Under the pieces are notes generated by a model. The model searched no databases. It was not told where the DNA came from and was given only the letters and a program-made list of their open reading frames with translations. From contig NZ_JAAIVJ010000005.1 of assembly GCF_011008935.1 (NCBI RefSeq), positions 1 to 64,000 of the forward strand: a stretch of DNA of 64,000 bases. Direction: 5' to 3'. Positions 51,995-60,853 of the stretch are shown here, in pieces. Positions within the stretch are counted from its first letter, which is position 1. Each line of letters starts with the position of its first letter. Source of the DNA: Tabrizicola oligotrophica. Its GTDB lineage: Bacteria > Pseudomonadota > Alphaproteobacteria > Rhodobacterales > Rhodobacteraceae. Both the position numbers and the translations under genes were made by a program.

Positions 51995-53227
51995 TCAGAG
52001 CCCGCGGATCTTGTTGATCTCGGCCGCGGCGGCCTTCAGCCCTTCGTCCGCCGAAACCTCGCCCAGATAGATCTGCTGCATGGTGCGCACCGTCACGTCG
52101 GCGATCTCTTCCCAGTTGGCAATGATCGGGGCGAACTTGGCATAGGGCAGACCCGCTGCGAAGCCGGCCACGTCCGGGTCCTTGGTGAAGTGATCCAGCG
52201 CAGCCACGTTCCTGGTGACAGGCAGGAAGCCTTCGCCCATGTCGAACTTTTCGCGCCATTCGTCCTTGTAGGCGAATTCGATGAACTTCCACGCTTCCGC
52301 TTTCGCGTCGGAATCGGCGAACATCATCATCGTGTCGGTCACACCATAGGTCGCCTTGGCCTTGCCTTCGGGGAAGGGCAGAACCTCATAGTGCAGGTCG
52401 GGGGCTTCGGCCTTGATCTGCGGGATCAGCATCGGGAAGGTGAACACCGTGCCGACCTTGCCCTGCTTGAACAGGTTGAAGATGTCCTCGCGGGTGTAGT
52501 TGGTCGGTGAGGGCTGGGTCAGGCCTTCGTCGATCATCCGCTTGTAGAGCGTTGCCGCCTCCAGCGCCTCCGGGCTGTCCAGCCCGCTGGTGCCATCGGC
52601 TTTCAGGATGTCGCCGCCATGCGTCCAGAGCGAATAGTAGAAATAGGCATCCGTCTCGATTTCCTTGCCTTGCAGGCCGAAGGCAAAGGTGTCGGGCAGG
52701 GCGGCAAGTTTCTTGGACGCTTCATAGAATTCGTCCCAGGTCTTGGGCGGCGTGGCCCCGGCCTTGTCATAGAGATCCTTGTTGACCAGCATTGCACGGG
52801 CCGAGGCCGCGACGGGCAGGCCCATGGTCTTCCCGTCGATTACGCCCGGCGCCATGAACGTGTCGATGAAGGTGCTCTTGAACTCGGGGGTCAGGTAGCT
52901 GTCCACCGGCTCGGCCACGCCCTGCGAGGCGAAGTCCAAGAGCCAGCGGGTGCCGATGATCGAGATGTCGGGCGCGCTGCCACCGGCGACGTCGGTGGTC
53001 AGGCGCTGCAACAGCGTGTCCCACGGCACGACTTCGATGTTGATCTTGATGTCGGGGTTTTCGGCCTGGAAGGCGTCGGCGACTTCCTGGAAGAACGGCC
53101 CGGTCTTCGAGCTGTATTCGGCGACGGTGAAATCGACGATGGTCTCGGCCATCGCCGCCGGCACGAAGCCGAACATGCCAAGGCTCAGAGCCAGGATCGC
53201 CGTGGACGTCCGGAACGGATGGGTCAT
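51995..53227 (-). CDS. ABC transporter substrate-binding protein
   Basis: 410 residues with a signal peptide (ILALSLGMFGFVPAAMA|ET). Family-1 solute-binding features: FFQEVADAFQAENPDIKINIEVVPWDTLLQRLTTDVAGGSAPDI, NKDLYDKAGATPPKTWDEFYEASKKLAAL, TFPMLIP. ATG at 53227 with AGGAGA upstream. The ligand is unknown; the neighbouring enzymes suggest an acylated or hydroxylated amino compound rather than a plain sugar. Confidence 0.92.
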   Translation of the reverse strand: MTHPFRTSTAILALSLGMFGFVPAAMAETIVDFTVAEYSSKTGPFFQEVADAFQAENPDIKINIEVVPWDTLLQRLTTDVAGGSAPDISIIGTRWLLDFASQGVAEPVDSYLTPEFKSTFIDTFMAPGVIDGKTMGLPVAASARAMLVNKDLYDKAGATPPKTWDEFYEASKKLAALPDTFAFGLQGKEIETDAYFYYSLWTHGGDILKADGTSGLDSPEALEAATLYKRMIDEGLTQPSPTNYTREDIFNLFKQGKVGTVFTFPMLIPQIKAEAPDLHYEVLPFPEGKAKATYGVTDTMMMFADSDAKAEAWKFIEFAYKDEWREKFDMGEGFLPVTRNVAALDHFTKDPDVAGFAAGLPYAKFAPIIANWEEIADVTVRTMQQIYLGEVSADEGLKAAAAEINKIRGL

Positions 53228-53349
53228 TGGGAGATGTCTCCTGTTGGGTTTGCGAGTGGTATGGTGAGGGTTCGAAGCCAGCTTCTTGCGGCCGGTCTTG
53301 GTGGGTTCACTCTGATGCCGGGCAGCGGGCAAAAGGAAATTGAATAAAC

Positions 53350-53400
53350 GCATGGGGGTATGTGACCCCTGCATAGCATTGTAATTGAATGAAATTTCAT
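53350..53400 (-). promoter_or_regulatory. probable promoter/operator region of the ABC transporter genes
   Basis: AT-rich island in a GC-rich sequence. It contains the perfect 12-base palindrome ATGAAATTTCAT (53389-53400) and the stem GGGGT-N5-ACCCC (53355-53369). On the minus strand TACAAT is a possible -10 element, with the palindrome just upstream, where a repressor would block it. Transcripts from here would begin about 130-150 bases before the binding-protein gene. Confidence 0.5.
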
Positions 53401-53466
53401 ATGAATGTCGAAAAATGGGAGGCGCCCGGCCTTGCAGCCGGGCGCCTTGAAGCGGGGGACTTGCAC

Positions 53467-54348
53467 TCAGCCGTTCGGCCCGGGCCAGTCATGCTCGGGG
53501 GCAAAGCCAAGCACCCGCCGGGCCTTGTCGATGCTCAGCATCGTGGCCCGCCCGGCAAGCGGGCTGCGCATAGGCAGGCCGGGATAAACCTCGGCCAGAA
53601 GATCGGCGCTGTCGCGCGTCATCACGGTGTTGGAGTTGGCGATGATGAAATGCTCTGCCCCCTCCAGATCGACATGCAAGGACCGGCGCACTGCCTGCGC
53701 GGCGTCCCGCGCGTCTATATAACTCCACAGGTTCCATTCGCGGAAACGCGGGCTGTCCTGCCAGCCGGCGAAACGCGCATAGTCTTGCGGCTCCATCACG
53801 TTCGACAGGCGCAGGCCGATGAAGGTGGTCCCCGGGTTCCAGCGCGCCATCTGCCGCGCCATTTCCTCGGCCAGATCCTTGGACAGCGAATAGGCGCTTT
53901 CGGGGCGCATCGGGTGATCCTCGTCTACCGGAGCATAGGCGGGCGGGTTCGCCGGGCTGAAGGGCAGGCCCAGCGTGGTTTCCGACGAGGCCCAGACGAT
54001 ACGCGTCACGCCGGCGCGAAGGGCTGCGTCAAAGACATTGTAGGTCGACACGATATTGCTGCGAAACGTCAGTTCCTCGGGTGTGGTATCCGGCACGGGG
54101 ATCGCGGCAAAATGCACCACGGCGTCGGGCGTGCGAAACTGGCGGAACGGATGGTCCTTGCCTCCGGTCCACTGCATCGCGTCCATCACCTGCCCGAAAT
54201 CGGTCAGATCCACCTTCAGAAGCGGGCAGACCGGATCGGGCGAGGCGGCCATGTCGACATTCAGCACCGTATAGCCGCGCTCGACCAGATGCCGGCACAC
54301 CGCCCGGCCCCCCTTGCCGCTGCCCCCGGTCACGACAATGTTCTTCAT
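53467..54348 (-). CDS. NAD-dependent epimerase/dehydratase family protein
   Basis: 293 residues: VTGGSGKGGRAVCRHLVERGY (NAD-binding), VVHFAAIPVPDTTPEE, WASSETTLG, YSLSKDLAEEMARQ (catalytic Tyr/Lys), WSYIDARDAAQAVRRSL. Extended-SDR fold. The product may act on a sugar or sugar acid; uronate dehydrogenase is a distant possibility. ATG at 54348 with AGGAGA upstream. It precedes the ABC genes by 240 bases on the same strand, and is divergent from the unknown gene at 54570. Confidence 0.87.
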   Translation of the reverse strand: MKNIVVTGGSGKGGRAVCRHLVERGYTVLNVDMAASPDPVCPLLKVDLTDFGQVMDAMQWTGGKDHPFRQFRTPDAVVHFAAIPVPDTTPEELTFRSNIVSTYNVFDAALRAGVTRIVWASSETTLGLPFSPANPPAYAPVDEDHPMRPESAYSLSKDLAEEMARQMARWNPGTTFIGLRLSNVMEPQDYARFAGWQDSPRFREWNLWSYIDARDAAQAVRRSLHVDLEGAEHFIIANSNTVMTRDSADLLAEVYPGLPMRSPLAGRATMLSIDKARRVLGFAPEHDWPGPNG

Positions 54349-54569
54349 GCTGCGGCTCTCCTTTGCTGGCTTGCCCATCGCAGGGGGCGCCTCGTGGACG
54401 CCTCACCCTAGCCGCGCGCCGGGGCGGTGGGCGAATGCGTTTCCCGAATGCCGCCATGCCCGCATGGCATTGGCCGCGGCCGCGCGCCCGCCTTAGCTTC
54501 GGGGCTGGAAACGGGGCTTGCGCCCTGCGCAAACCGATTGCGCGCAACCTCAGGCAAGGGAGGCAACCG
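54349..54569. other. 221-base divergent promoter region
   Basis: It separates the epimerase gene (minus) from the operon at 54570 (plus). GGGAGG lies before the plus-strand start. I do not see a convincing operator palindrome. Confidence 0.4.
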
Positions 54570-55709
54570 ATGTTGCGCGCGATGTTCGTCTACCCTTGGG
54601 ACCTTCAGGACGAAGGCACCGCCGAGGTCGCGGCACGTCTGGCCGACGCCGGGCTGAACGCGGTGGCGCTGGCCACCGCCTATCATGCCGGCAAGTTTCT
54701 GCGCCCGCACGCGCCGAACGGCCGCGTGATCTTCCCCGAGGATGGCACTGTCTATTTCCGCCCCGACCCTGCGCGCTATGGCCGGCTGCAACCCAAGGCC
54801 GCGGGGATGGTCGCGGAATACGATGCGCTGGCCGGTCTGGCGCGCAACGCCGCCAGCCTGCATGTGACGGCATGGACTGTCGGGCTGCACAATTCGCGCC
54901 TTGGGGCCGCGCATCCCGACCTCGCCTGCCAGACCCCGTTCGGCGATGTGCTTGTGAACGCGCTTTGCCCCTCGCAGCCCGAGGTGCGCCGCTACCTGAT
55001 CGCGCTGTGCCTTGATACCGCCGCCCAGCCGGGCGTGCGCGAGGTGACGGTCGAGACGCCCGGTTTCCAGACCTACCGCCACGGCCATCATCACGAATTC
55101 GAACTGATCGACCTGCGTGCCGCGGCCGAGACGCTGCTTGGCACATGTTTCTGCCGCGCCTGCCTTGACCGGGCCCGGCAGGCGGGACTTGGCGGGGCGG
55201 CGCTGGCCGCCCAGGCCCGCCGCAGCCTTGACGCCTTTCTGGCTGACGAAACCGCCACCTTGCCCGACCTGCAGCGCGAGGCCGACTGGGCCGCCTTGCA
55301 GGCCTGTCGCGCCGAGACTGTCACCAGCCTGATCGCCGAGATCCGCGCCGCCTTGCCGCCCGATGTCGGCGTGTCGGTGATCCCCTCGGTCCAGACGCCC
55401 AACGCGCTGGCCTGGCGCGAGGGTAGCGATCTTGCGGCCCTTGCCCGCGCGGCCGGCCGGCTGGACGTGACCGCTTATCAACGCGGCCCCAAGCCCATCG
55501 CCGCCGATATTGCCGGGGTGCGCGCCATGGCCGGCCCCGACGCGCGGCTTGGCTTCATCCTGCGCCCGACCTGGCCGCATGTGGCCGGGGCGGAGGAGCT
55601 GGCAGCCTGCGTCGCCTCCGCCCGATCCGCCGGGGCGGACCGGATTTCCTTCTACAACTATGGCCATATGCGCCTCCGGTCGCTCGACTGGATTGCCGCG
55701 GCCCTTTGA
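54570..55709 (+). CDS. unknown protein with CFCxxC motif, possibly TIM-barrel
   Basis: 379 residues, cytoplasmic. It begins MLRAMFVYPWDLQDEGTAEV with ARLADAGLNAVALATAYHAG, a barrel-like strand-helix start; later GHHHEFELIDL, GTCFCRACLDRARQAG (Cys-x-Cys-x-x-Cys), VSVIPSVQTPN and ADRISFYNYGHMR. This arrangement recalls glycoside-hydrolase-like TIM-barrel proteins of unknown activity; I cannot name the family. AGGGAGG precedes the ATG. It heads a three-gene series with an SDR and a BhcD-like reductase. Confidence 0.7.
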   Translation: MLRAMFVYPWDLQDEGTAEVAARLADAGLNAVALATAYHAGKFLRPHAPNGRVIFPEDGTVYFRPDPARYGRLQPKAAGMVAEYDALAGLARNAASLHVTAWTVGLHNSRLGAAHPDLACQTPFGDVLVNALCPSQPEVRRYLIALCLDTAAQPGVREVTVETPGFQTYRHGHHHEFELIDLRAAAETLLGTCFCRACLDRARQAGLGGAALAAQARRSLDAFLADETATLPDLQREADWAALQACRAETVTSLIAEIRAALPPDVGVSVIPSVQTPNALAWREGSDLAALARAAGRLDVTAYQRGPKPIAADIAGVRAMAGPDARLGFILRPTWPHVAGAEELAACVASARSAGADRISFYNYGHMRLRSLDWIAAAL

Positions 55710-55729
55710 CAGCCCGATCGGAGAACAGT

Positions 55730-56527
55730 TTGCCCAGACATGACTGCACCGCTGCCCTTGTGACCGGCGCCGCCCATGGCATCGGCCGCGCCATCGCCCG
55801 GCATCTGGCGCGCGAGGGCGCCACCGTCGCCGTGATCGACCTTGATGCCGCCGGGGTCGCCGAAACGGCCCGCCTGATCGAAGCGGCGGGCGGCAAGGCC
55901 CTTGCCGCCCGCGCCGACATCACCGACATGCAGGCGCTGGCCGTGGCGATCGACGCATGCGAAGCGGCGCTTGGCCCGATCACGCTTCTGGTCAACAATG
56001 CCGCGTTCACCGATGCCGGAGATCTGGCGGGAATCGGCCTGGAGGCCTGGCACCGCGAAATCGACGTCAACCTCAATGGCACCTATCACTGCCTGCGCGC
56101 GCTGCTGCCGCGGATGCAGGCGCGCGGTGCCGGGGTGGTTGTCAATATCGCGTCGGTCAACGGGGTGCGCTACTTCGGCAATCCGGCCTACAGCGCTGCG
56201 AAGGCGGGGCTGATCAACCTCACGCAATCGGTGGCTTCCGAATACGGCCGCCACGGCATTCGCTGCAACGCCGTGCTGCCGGGGTCCGTGCGCACCGACA
56301 ACATCACCTGGACGATCCGCCAGCAGAAAGACCCGCAGGTGTTCCAGAAACTTGCGCGCTGGTATCCGATGGGGCGCGTCGCCGAACCGGAGGACATCGC
56401 AAAGGCGGTGTCGTTCCTCGGCTCGGACGAGGCGGGTTACATCACTGGGGTCGCGCTGCCGGTGGATGGTGGGTTGCTGGCGGGGATGAACGTCATGATC
56501 GGCGAGTTTATTCTGGAATCGCAATAA
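55730..56527 (+). CDS. short-chain dehydrogenase/reductase
   Basis: 265 residues: VTGAAHGIGRAIARHL, NNAAFTDAG, IASVNGVRYFGNPAYSAAKAG (Ser, Tyr, Lys), VLPGSVRTDN. I chose TTG at 55730, with GGAG 7 bases upstream; another TTG at 55706 overlaps the previous stop. Probably oxidises a hydroxyl of the imported substrate. Confidence 0.87.
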   Translation: MPRHDCTAALVTGAAHGIGRAIARHLAREGATVAVIDLDAAGVAETARLIEAAGGKALAARADITDMQALAVAIDACEAALGPITLLVNNAAFTDAGDLAGIGLEAWHREIDVNLNGTYHCLRALLPRMQARGAGVVVNIASVNGVRYFGNPAYSAAKAGLINLTQSVASEYGRHGIRCNAVLPGSVRTDNITWTIRQQKDPQVFQKLARWYPMGRVAEPEDIAKAVSFLGSDEAGYITGVALPVDGGLLAGMNVMIGEFILESQ

Positions 56528-56539
56528 GGACTGCACGGC

Positions 56540-57508
56540 ATGCTGATAATTTCCGAAACCCTCGCCCAGACGCTGGTCAGCGTCGAAGACGCGATCGAGG
56601 CCGTTTCCGGCGTCTTTGTTGCGATGGCCCGCGGCGAGGCGCGCAACTATCCGGTGGTGCGCGAAGTGGTGGGCCATGCCGACGCCGTCTATGGCGTGAA
56701 GGCCGGCGGCGATGTTTCCGCCCCGTTTCTCGGTCTCAAGGCCGGGGGATACTGGCCGCACAATCTGGGCCGGGGGTTGTCCAACCACCAGTCCTCCACC
56801 CTGCTGTTCGATCCCGGGACCGGTCGTGCCGCGGCGCTTGTCAGCGCGAACCACCTGACCGGCATCCGCACCGGCGCGGCCTCGGCTCTGGCGACACGCT
56901 GTCTGGCGCGGGAAAACGCCGCGGTGCTGGGCATCATCGGCACCGGCGGGCAATCGCTGCATCAGTTGCGCGCCACGGCGGCGGTCAGGTGCATCAAGCG
57001 GGTTCATGCCTGGGACATGCAGCCCGCAAGCACCGCGCGGTTTGCGGATGCCGTTCGCGCCATGGGGTTGGACTGTGTGGCCGAAAGCACTCCCGAAGCG
57101 GTGGCACGGGCCGCCGAGATCATCGTGACGGTGACGCCGTCGCAAGCGCCGATCCTGATGCGTGACTGGGTGCGCCCAGGCACGCATATCAGCGCCATGG
57201 GGGCGGACACCAAGGGCAAGCAGGAGCTTGATCCGGCCCTTGTCGCCGCGGCGCGCATTTTCGTGGACGAGGCGGCGCAGGCCATCAGCATCGGCGAATG
57301 CCAGCACGCCCATGCCGCCGGGCTTATCCGCGAGGCGGAGCTCACGCCCCTTGGGCAGGTGCTGACCGGCGCGGCCGGCGGCCGGCGTTCGCCGGAGGAT
57401 ATCACGCTCTTCGACGGTACCGGCGTGGCGTTGCAGGATCTGGCAGTGGCCGATCTCGCGGTGCAACGCGCCCGTGCAACAGGGCGCGGCATCGTGGTCG
57501 ACTACTGA
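56540..57508 (+). CDS. ornithine cyclodeaminase/mu-crystallin family reductase, BhcD-like
   Basis: 322 residues. NAD-binding VLGIIGTGGQSLHQLRA. Segments YPVVREVVGHADAVYGVKAGGD, LGLKAGGYWPHN, HISAMGADTKGKQELDP, SIGECQHAHAAGLIRE and DITLFDGTGVALQDLAVAD closely follow, as I recall it, the iminosuccinate reductase BhcD of the Paracoccus beta-hydroxyaspartate cycle. It may thus reduce an imine (for example iminosuccinate to aspartate). Other family members are ornithine cyclodeaminases or ketimine reductases. AAGGA lies upstream. It ends the plus-strand operon. Confidence 0.8.
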   Translation: MLIISETLAQTLVSVEDAIEAVSGVFVAMARGEARNYPVVREVVGHADAVYGVKAGGDVSAPFLGLKAGGYWPHNLGRGLSNHQSSTLLFDPGTGRAAALVSANHLTGIRTGAASALATRCLARENAAVLGIIGTGGQSLHQLRATAAVRCIKRVHAWDMQPASTARFADAVRAMGLDCVAESTPEAVARAAEIIVTVTPSQAPILMRDWVRPGTHISAMGADTKGKQELDPALVAAARIFVDEAAQAISIGECQHAHAAGLIREAELTPLGQVLTGAAGGRRSPEDITLFDGTGVALQDLAVADLAVQRARATGRGIVVDY

Positions 57509-57555
57509 CCCCGACCGCGCCCGGCCACGGCGCATTCCTCCCAGGCGCCAAGGCG

Positions 57556-57588
57556 AAAGCCCCGCTTCCGAAAGGAGGCGGGGCTTTT
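57556..57588 (+). terminator. rho-independent terminator
   Basis: AAAGCCCCGC and GCGGGGCTTT form a perfect 10-bp stem, followed by T. It lies in the gap between the BhcD-like gene and the convergent M81 gene; symmetric enough to work both ways. Confidence 0.75.
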
Positions 57589-57625
57589 CAATGCCGGATC
57601 TGGCGCGGATCGGCGCGCGAAAGGT

Positions 57626-59158
57626 TCAGTCTTGCGGCGGGGTCCAGTTCACCGGGCTGTCGATCGGAAACATCGGGCGCGGCATCGAGCGGAAATCGAA
57701 CCGCGTCAGCACTGGCGAGGTCAGGCCCGGGACATCCACTTCGATCACCTGCGAGGGCGCGAAGAATTCGTCGAAACCAGCGCGGAAATGCCCGCGCGAC
57801 TTGACGACCACCGCCCGCGCCGCGCCGATGTCCAGCCCCATCATCTCAAGGAAGATCGGGTCCGCGCATTGGGTGCGGATCGAAATGACCACCACCTGAA
57901 TGCCGCCGAGGTCCAGCAGAACCGATTGACCAAGGTTCATCCGGCGGCCGGCATAAAAGCCGCGCCGGCCGACGCAATCGCCATCGCGGATCGCCAGCAC
58001 CCGCGCATCGGCTTCGAACCGGCGCGAGAATTCGTCAGGCTCCACCCGGTTGAACACCGCCCGGAACCGCGCGCCCAGGCCCAGCGTCGCCGCCTCGCGC
58101 GCAAGGGCCGGATCGGTGATGACCCCTGCGATGACCCCCTTGGCCCCCGCCTTGTGCAGCGCCTCGAGTATCCACATCGTGTTGCCATTGCCGCCGCCGC
58201 CCGGGTTGTCGGACACATCCGCCAGTATGACCGCGGGCCGCGCGGGATCGGCGCCCGCCTCCAGCACCCGCCGCACTGTTTCGTCCAGCGAGGTCAGCCG
58301 CGGCACGAAGCGCTCGTGCTGGCTCCAGGCATAGCGGGCGATGGCATTGGCCGCCCGCCGCGCGCTGCCGTCGCACTGGCGCGAGGTGACGATGATTGCC
58401 AGCCCGTTCTTCGGCGTGTCGCTGTAGGCGAAGCCGCCAAGGATCGAGACATTGACGATCCTGTCATCCAGAAGCGACTGGCCGAAGTTCATGATGTCGG
58501 CATAGGGCCCCGCCTCAGTCAGCAGCGTGACCGTGGGTGGCACCAGAGGCAGGCGCAGGAAGACCACGTCGGGTTTCATGCCGGCAAACAGCTCGTGCAG
58601 GATCGCCGCCGCGTCGCGCCCGCGCTCCAGCATGTCGACATGCGGGTTGGTCTGATAGGCCACGATGGCGTCGGCGCTTTGCACCATCCGGTCGGAGACA
58701 TTGCCATGCAGGTCCAGCGTCGCCACCACCGGGACATCCGGCCCGACGATCTGGCGCACCAGCGCAAAGATTTCGCCGTCCGGGTCGGTGTTCGCCGTGG
58801 TGATCATCGCCCCGTGGTTCGAGATATAGACGGCATCCAGCGGCAGGGCGGCGGTCAGGCGGCTGCGGATTTCCTCCATCGACGCCTCAAAGAATGCATG
58901 GTCCATTGGCCCGCCCGCCTCGACCAGCCCGACAAGGATCGGCACCGGCGTCCAGTCGCCGCGGCTGTCCATCTCGGCCCGGAAACCGCGAATTTCCGTC
59001 GGCAGTTTCGGGTCCGGGCTGTAGAGGTCTTCGAGAATCTCGTCCCCGGCAAGATACACCCGTTTGAGGTAATCCTCCTCGCCGATCACGGGGGCAAAGC
59101 GGTTGCTCTCCAGCATCAGTCCGAGGATCGCTACACGGCGGGGGGCGTTCTCTGGCAT
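57626..59158 (-). CDS. M81 family metallopeptidase (MlrC-like)
   Basis: 510 residues. RVAILGLMLESNRFAP and VEAGGPMDHAFF at the N-terminus, LDAVYISNHGAMITT, VVATLDLHGNVSDRMV (metal His), AYQTNPHVDM, and in the C-terminal half VILADVSDNPGGGGNGNTMWILEAL. These are the M81/MlrC domains. MlrC cleaves linearised microcystin fragments; many relatives act on unknown, often D-amino-acid-containing, compounds. No signal peptide. Divergent from the aldehyde dehydrogenase gene. Confidence 0.88.
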   Translation of the reverse strand: MPENAPRRVAILGLMLESNRFAPVIGEEDYLKRVYLAGDEILEDLYSPDPKLPTEIRGFRAEMDSRGDWTPVPILVGLVEAGGPMDHAFFEASMEEIRSRLTAALPLDAVYISNHGAMITTANTDPDGEIFALVRQIVGPDVPVVATLDLHGNVSDRMVQSADAIVAYQTNPHVDMLERGRDAAAILHELFAGMKPDVVFLRLPLVPPTVTLLTEAGPYADIMNFGQSLLDDRIVNVSILGGFAYSDTPKNGLAIIVTSRQCDGSARRAANAIARYAWSQHERFVPRLTSLDETVRRVLEAGADPARPAVILADVSDNPGGGGNGNTMWILEALHKAGAKGVIAGVITDPALAREAATLGLGARFRAVFNRVEPDEFSRRFEADARVLAIRDGDCVGRRGFYAGRRMNLGQSVLLDLGGIQVVVISIRTQCADPIFLEMMGLDIGAARAVVVKSRGHFRAGFDEFFAPSQVIEVDVPGLTSPVLTRFDFRSMPRPMFPIDSPVNWTPPQD

Positions 59159-59229
59159 TCAATCATTCCCGGTCCAACTGGTTTCGCAGCAACAATAGTC
59201 CGCGTCCCCTCCGGCCGGCCAATGCAAGC

Positions 59230-59243
59230 TCGGTCTAGACCGA
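59230..59243. promoter_or_regulatory. perfect 14-bp palindrome TCGGTCTAGACCGA, candidate GntR-type operator
   Basis: It lies in the 219-base divergent region between the M81 gene (72 bases from its start) and the aldehyde dehydrogenase gene (134 bases from its start). The core GTCTAGAC matches GntR/HutC-type operators. No gntR gene is in the window, so the regulator would be beyond the right edge or unlinked. Confidence 0.55.
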
Positions 59244-59377
59244 TGCGCCGCGGGCATGAAGGGGGGCGCACATGCGTTTGCGGCATGGCATGATCGGCTT
59301 TCGGCATTCGCCACCGCCGCGCCGCAGGGTATTACTCGGGTCAGGAGGCGGTTCCCGCCTGGAGAGGAGCAAGTCCA

Positions 59378-60823
59378 ATGGCGGATAAGGTGCGGCCCTA
59401 CTGGCAGAACTACATTGGCGGGGCTTGGGCCGACGGCAGCGACGGCACCCGGATCACCGTCACCGACCCTGCTACGGGCGAACCAATCGCCGAGGTGGCG
59501 CGCGGCACCGCTGCCGACATCGACCGGGCCGTCGCTGCCGCCCGGCGCTGCTTTGACAGCCGGGTGCTGCGCGACCTGCGTCCCCATCGCCGCGGCGACC
59601 TGATGGTCGAGGTCGCGCGCCATCTGGGTGATCTGGCCGACGAAATCGCGCTGGTGGAATGCCGCGATAACGGCAAGACTTTGGCCGCCGGTCGGGCCGA
59701 GGTGGCGCTGACGCAGCGGTATCTTCAGTATTACTCGGGCCTTGCCGACAAGCTGGAAGGCCGGCAGATTCCGCTCGGGGCCGACTATCTGGATTACACG
59801 CTGCACGAACCCTATGGCGTCTCGGCCCAGATCGTGCCGTGGAACGGGCCGCTGCCGGTCGGGGCGCGCTCGATCGCCTGCGCGATCATCACCGGCAACA
59901 CGGTGGTGCTGAAATCGCCCGAGGATTCCCCGCTCAGCCTGTTCCTGCTGGCCGAGGCCTGCCACCGCGCGGGCGTGCCGGCAGGCGCGGTCAGCATCGT
60001 CTGCGGCTACGGAGCCGAAGCCGGGGCCGCGCTGGTTTCGCACCGCGACATCGACCACATCGTCTTTACCGGGTCGGTCGAAACCGGAAAGAGCGTGCTG
60101 CGTGCCGCCGCCGAACGAGTGATTCCGTGCGTGATGGAACTGGGCGGCAAGTCCGGCGCCATCGTCTATGCCGATGCCGATCTGGAGCGCACCGCCGCCT
60201 CGGCCACGCGCGGGATCTTCCACCATGCCGGCCAGATCTGCTCGGCCGGGGCGCGGCTGATCGTGCATCGCTCGATTCACGATGATCTGGTCGGCCGCAT
60301 TACCGAATTGGCCGCCAAGCGCAGCGTCGGACCGGGGATCGAGGGTTGCGACATGGGTCCGCTCATCAACGCCCGCCAGCTTGACCGGGTGGAGACGCTG
60401 TGCCGAGTCGGCGTGGCGGAAGGCGCTGCGCTGGTCATGGGGGGGGCGCGGCTGCCGGGCCTGAAGGGGCATTTCATGGCGCCTACGGTCTTTGCCGACG
60501 TGCGCCCCGACATGCGCATCGCGCAGGACGAGTTCTTTGGCCCGGTGCTGGTCGTGCTGCCCTTTGACACGCCGGAGGAAGCCATCGCCATCGCCAACGG
60601 CACCGATTACGGGCTGGCGGCCGGCGTCTACACGCGCGACCTGCGATTGGCGCACTGGACGGCGGACCGTCTGGTGGCGGGGCAGGTCTATGTCAATGAA
60701 TGGTGGGCCGGCGGGGTGGAAACCCCGTTCGGCGGCATGAAACGGTCAGGCTATGGCCGCGAGAAAGGGCAGGAGGCGTTGCTGGGCTATGTCCAGACCA
60801 AGAACGTCGCCATCCGCTATTGA
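59378..60823 (+). CDS. NAD(P)-dependent aldehyde dehydrogenase
   Basis: 481 residues. Catalytic residues: PWNGPLPV (Asn), LKSPEDSPLS, MELGGKSGAIV (Glu), GQICSAGARL (Cys), DEFFGPVLVV, and PFGGMKRSGYGREKG at the C-terminus. Broad-substrate ALDH of the betaine/semialdehyde type. It is probably coupled to an upstream alcohol-oxidising SDR of the locus. Followed by the amidohydrolase 30 bases later. Confidence 0.92.
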   Translation: MADKVRPYWQNYIGGAWADGSDGTRITVTDPATGEPIAEVARGTAADIDRAVAAARRCFDSRVLRDLRPHRRGDLMVEVARHLGDLADEIALVECRDNGKTLAAGRAEVALTQRYLQYYSGLADKLEGRQIPLGADYLDYTLHEPYGVSAQIVPWNGPLPVGARSIACAIITGNTVVLKSPEDSPLSLFLLAEACHRAGVPAGAVSIVCGYGAEAGAALVSHRDIDHIVFTGSVETGKSVLRAAAERVIPCVMELGGKSGAIVYADADLERTAASATRGIFHHAGQICSAGARLIVHRSIHDDLVGRITELAAKRSVGPGIEGCDMGPLINARQLDRVETLCRVGVAEGAALVMGGARLPGLKGHFMAPTVFADVRPDMRIAQDEFFGPVLVVLPFDTPEEAIAIANGTDYGLAAGVYTRDLRLAHWTADRLVAGQVYVNEWWAGGVETPFGGMKRSGYGREKGQEALLGYVQTKNVAIRY

Positions 60824-60853
60824 GACGCCACCACCGGACGACAGGAGAATGGC

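Noticed and set aside
57632-59293. 553-codon plus-strand frame opposite the M81 gene
   Set aside because: Shadow frame; it also runs into the regulatory gap without a start signal.
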